Assembly: GCA_002633005.1 (NCBI GenBank)
Contig: NMRA01000016.1
Span: 1,315,481 to 1,379,480 of the forward strand
Length of the DNA: 64,000 bases
Source of the DNA: Phoronis australis
Taxonomy: Eukaryota; Phoronida; Phoronidae
Direction of reading: 5' to 3'
Part shown: positions 60,300 through 64,000 of the stretch, one piece after another
Numbering within the stretch: the first letter of the stretch is position 1
Layout: every line of letters begins with the position of its first letter
Translations under genes and position numbers: made by a program
The notes under the pieces: model-generated
What the model was told of the DNA's origin: nothing
The model's input: only the letters and a program-made list of their open reading frames with translations
Database searches by the model: none

Positions 60300-62175
60300 G
60301 GTAGGTGGATACACAAAAAAGTAATTTTGACTGTTTTTTTACATTTCTTTCTTGATGCACAGTATACTGAAGAAAAATAAAATCATTCTGAAAATCCAAA
60401 GTTGTTTTTAATTTTATTTGACGAAGCTTTAGTAAGTCATATGGCTTCAGTGCTCACCAGCTCAGTGACTGACAAGTGGGGCGGAGCTTATACCAGGACA
60501 CTAGCTCTAATCTAACCCTGTCAGCAAACATTGAGTAACAGGGCAATCGAGAGTGCTGTACCAGCTGATATTGATGTTGTAGCAAGGCCAAGAATAAAAT
60601 AATTCTATTTTTGACCATGTGAAAGTTGGTGGTGAAATGGTGAAATAGCTCCTGTTCCAAGCCTGAGCCTGTTTGTCCATCTGCAAAAAAAAATAAGTTG
60701 AGTACGCCAAGTCCTGCACTCAGCTTGAGGAGTCAGCGCAGAAATGGCGCGTGTGCAAGAAAAGTCGGAAAGGTGAGGTGTCTTGCGAGAGGACGCTGAG
60801 CGTCGGCGTGGTTGGTGTTGCACGATTCGATGAAAGTGCATGTACGCGCTGTGAAGACACGCCGCGCGCGCGAGACATGGACAACTACATGCCGTCGGAG
60901 TAGAGTTTTGGAGATAAACCGTGCTTTTGTGCTAGGAACGCGCCGTGGAGAAACTAGGCTGCCAAAATCAGGGGATTTTTTAACTGAAAGTGCTATTTTC
61001 TCATCCCAAAGTCCATTCGGTCAAAATGTTGGCGGTACAGGCACGTGAATAATGTTGAACCATTACGATGAAAGTAGTTCTTTATCCTTGTCGCCAACAT
61101 TGTTATGTAGACAGTAACGCGGCGATTTGATATAACACATATATTGGTTGATGAAGAGACGGCAACTGCATATGATATTGGAATAGGCCAACTGAGTGGC
61201 GAGTTCAGATGAGTAGCATAAACAATAAACAGTTTTAATGATGTGTGGTAGGCACACCAGTACAGCAGACAATAGATCAATGCTAAGCTCCGCCCACGTG
61301 ACAGCCATATTTGTTTTGGTCGTCTGTCGTGCTTCACAAGTTCCCAAAAATGATTAAAATTACGCTATAAACAAACAGGTATGTCACATTTTCTAAACAT
61401 GAAGTAAATATCAGCTATATTTCTAGTACATCAACAAAAATTGGCCGCGCATTCTGAACGAATTTTGACCTCAAGTGGCAATCGATGCCCGCTTAACTTC
61501 AAAGCCGGTTTTTTCGGCTCGTGATTTCACGTTAGTGACAAGATTCTTGGGCCTATTTTTCCGCAACACGTCGGTCAATTTTTACGAAATTTGCAAATTT
61601 GAAATTATCTAGGACTGAAGCAAAATCGAGTACCGGTGTTTTTTGATACATGGACCAGATTTTTAGTTATTAGACGGAAAGTGACCAAATGACAGAAAGT
61701 AGCGAGCTTGCCCCAACTCACACGCAAAAAATGCCACAAAATCAAGATCATAACAGTTGTGTACATATATTTGGTATGGATAAGTAGAATATTGCGTAAG
61801 GAAACAGTTGATGATAATCCCTGTGCATTTTGAAAAAAAAAATCGAGGTAAAATTATATTTTTTGAAACATAAAAAATACGATTTTTCAAAAATACGAGC
61901 CACAAGAATTTTTTTTAGATTTTTGTCACTTTCAGAGTCATTTGTAACTAGTTAAAGCCCCCTTTATACTTTTTTAGATAGGAATCTGGAGATTTGACTA
62001 GTGTATACACCTACCTTAATGCTGGCTACGGGCCTGAATAGGATATATGCATTTAAGTTGAGAGAGAGAGGCGTTCAATAAAACGTCGCCCCTGTATCGA
62101 CCAAACCTCTGCATGCTACTGCCCCACGGCTGAAAATGTCTGTAAAGTACCTTTTTGTTGCATGCAGAATGTTGC
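60300..62175. other. right interior of the 6.6 kb structure
   Basis: Unassigned DNA. Open frames up to 114 codons (60993-61337, minus) overlap alternatives and show no recognised domain. No transposase was found here. Confidence 0.4.
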
Positions 62176-62179
62176 TCGA

Positions 62180-62945
62180 CAAATGGATTCAAACGGTTAC
62201 CTGGCGGATAAATCTGTCCCAACTCAGATATTTTCTTGTGTGTGGCGGGGCTAACCTACCGCTAGACTTGTCTCGCAGTGTTTATTCATGATACAAGGGC
62301 TTACGTAGAATATTTTGCAACTGGTTTCATGCGGTTACCTCGTAGGTTGATTTTCTTCAAATTTTAGCCCTTTCATTAGTCGTCTGGCAGGGGCACCTCG
62401 CCGCTGAAATTGTCTGGCATCTCACTGTTGTGCCATGTGCAGTGATGCTGAACATCGTGCAATTAGTTTCAAACGGTTACCTAGTGGGTTGATCTAGCTC
62501 AACTCAGGTATTTGGACGTGTCTGGTGAGACTAACCCATCACTAGATTAGTCTTGCAGTGTTTATTCGTGATACCTGGGCTCATGGTGAATATTTTGCAA
62601 CTGGTTTTAAGCGGTTACCTCTTGGGTTGATCTAGCTCATTTTTTTACCTTGCTCATAATCGTCTGGCTGATACTCCCCACCACTGAAATTGTCTGGCAG
62701 TGACCAATTTGGATACAGTTGATTCCGTAGTAGGTATCGCAGGCAGTTTGAAGTGGTTACCAGAAAAGCTGATTTACCTAGTCAATTTTTGAATGCCATT
62801 GACTTGGCTCCCCTGACCACACCCACCAGAGCGAACTTGCCAGGCGTCCATTTCCAAGCATCAGAATATCCATAGACTACCGTGGTACCAAAGAAAATTG
62901 GTTACCTTTTCATGCCCAAAGACAGCTGCGGGATCCCGGTCTATA
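62180..62945 (-). mobile_element. right inverted arm: tandem ~140 bp units plus unique end
   Basis: The reverse complement begins TAGACCGGGATCCCGCAGC at 62945 and follows the left arm through GGCATGAAAAGGTAACCAAT and GGTGTGGTCAGGGGAGCCAA. About five GAGCTAGATCA-type units of both types follow, decaying near 62180. By eye the unique end portions are about 85-90% identical. The bases flanking the outer ends are TAG at both sides (56372-56374 and 62946-62948), a possible 3 bp target duplication. Confidence 0.9.
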
Positions 62946-62949
62946 GGGA

Positions 62950-63820
62950 CGCAGTCACACCAAGGTAGTTTTCAGTGCCATCTTGTAAATGGGACAAACT
63001 AAGCGGGAAACAAGTAAGCGTTCTACTGGGCAAGACTTCCGAGGCAGGTATCTGGCCAGTGTTGCTCGATCGTTTCCGCACGTCCCCAGTCCGACGTTGC
63101 ATGAAGATGTTTAACGACCCATTATCAGACGGAGTCAGACTTTCTAAGTGCTTGTTTGTTGGCCCTACAGGACCCTTACACAAGCACATTTTCGGGAGAT
63201 GGAATTTTCGGGCTCAAAACTCACACACACATATACACTTGTGTACAGTGTATACTGGGAAATGAATAGTGAACGGGTTGAGAACGAGCACAGTAGTTTT
63301 CAAAAAAGTTTCTTCTTGTCCAATATTGGCGCAGTTTCGAAGCAATATTTTCCCACTGATCCTCATATGATATACTGTTATTTTTCGTCTGATTTTTCAG
63401 GTGTTTCCGCGTAAGCTGCGACGAAGACAGTATTTTTTCAAAACTACTGTACATGTTAAGAACCCCATGGACACAGTGTTTTGTGATTGGTTTATACATG
63501 AGAAATGAAAAGCACCCATTGCTACCAAAAATTACATTTCAGGTTCATTTGATCATTTCATCTGCAGGGTAGACAGTCTTGGTGCCTAGCGCACCGCAAG
63601 GGCATTCTCGTTAACAAGGCTGTTTTCAGACTCAGCACAAAAATCTCCTTTTTATTTCACGGGTTACACTTTTGTTAATGTGGTAAAATACGTTCAACTC
63701 ATAAAATGAAGCATAGATCGGGCGCATGCGCACTAATTACCTGAAACCACTTGTATGCTTTATTGACATATAGTTAAAACCGAGCTGAGGCCCTAAAAAC
63801 CTGACTCAATGATTTAGCAG
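62950..63820. other. no recognisable feature
   Basis: Short overlapping open frames without motifs. Confidence 0.4.
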
Positions 63821-63822
63821 TG

Positions 63823-63898
63823 TGTCCCAGTGGGACTCGAACCCACGACCTCGAGTAAAGAAAGCGGGCACCTCCATTATACTAGACCACGCCGCCTC
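63823..63898 (-). mobile_element. tRNA-derived SINE head
   Basis: The minus strand reads GGCGTGGTCTAGTATAATGG (A box, 63874-63893) and GTGGGTTCGAGTCCCAC (63830-63846), a perfect five-pair T-arm with a canonical B box. The would-be acceptor arms (GGCGGCG against TGGGACA) do not pair and the anticodon stem is poor, so it is not a functional tRNA. RNA polymerase III promoter boxes in a non-tRNA context indicate a SINE. Confidence 0.65.
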
Positions 63899-64000
63899 CT
63901 CCATAGGTCGGAACTTTTAAAATAATTGCTTTAGATGAAGAAAAAACAATGTTATTGTGACGGAAGCGTACGCTGTTAATGAGAAATCCCCTGCGGAATG

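Noticed and set aside
63823-63898. Functional tRNA gene
   Set aside because: T-arm and boxes are good, but the acceptor and anticodon stems do not pair.

Overview
The window looks like non-vertebrate animal nuclear DNA: AT-leaning, intron-rich, gene-poor and full of old transposable elements. It has spliced exons with GT/AG borders, a secreted trypsin-like protease gene split over many kilobases, THAP, PHD and hAT-type exon remnants, and non-LTR and LTR retroelement fragments. Frequent ACATGTA words and many short inverted-repeat elements suit a marine invertebrate (cnidarian, mollusc/annelid or invertebrate deuterostome); the sequence alone does not fix the phylum. There are single N positions at 5808, 15623, 29449 and 34205, and a run of 319 N at 53872-54190, so it is a draft assembly.

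Layout. 1-10 kb: GT microsatellite, a frameshifted reverse-transcriptase relic (1204-1500), two direct copies of a ~410 bp repeat (1800 and 4440), a hairpin element (2688-3052), a LINE 3' tail ending in CTTAT repeats (to 5243), an almost exact 185 bp direct repeat beside an N (5623/6061), and a diverged local duplication (7560/8440). 10-23 kb: mostly unannotatable, with a signal-peptide exon (13495-13576, minus), a THAP-type exon (14781-15207, minus), a hAT-like MITE (15898) and a clean 422 bp element flanked by TTAA (19006-19427). 22.5-41 kb: three pieces of one LTR-retroelement family (22552, 31729, 40075), one of them facing an inverted copy of its own U3; a 1.4 kb dispersed repeat A (23640-25060); a hAT-transposase-like exon (28396); a broken THAP domain (29666); half a PHD finger (32900-33110); and more MITEs.

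45-53 kb holds the one convincing host gene: five minus-strand exons (52634 down to 45199) of an S1A serine protease. They give the catalytic Asp and Ser, the Asp at the base of the S1 pocket, a stop codon and a poly-A signal. The short last exon is only 86 bp. The upstream exons with the signal peptide, activation site and catalytic His were not found. Its introns hold a MITE, a tRNA-derived fragment and a 71 bp tandem duplication.

53.3-64 kb: an L1-like non-LTR retrotransposon on the minus strand (ORF1, gap, ORF2 tail, poly-A), then a 6.6 kb structure bounded by two inverted arrays of ~140 bp units (56375-57330 and 62180-62945). Inside it lies repeat B (58320-60299), the inverted partner of repeat A, itself interrupted by a second repeat that also occurs at 36245-36500. 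A tRNA-derived SINE head closes the window. Apart from the protease and perhaps the two minus-strand first/THAP exons, nearly everything recognisable is mobile-element derived. All alignments were made by eye, so repeat borders are approximate.
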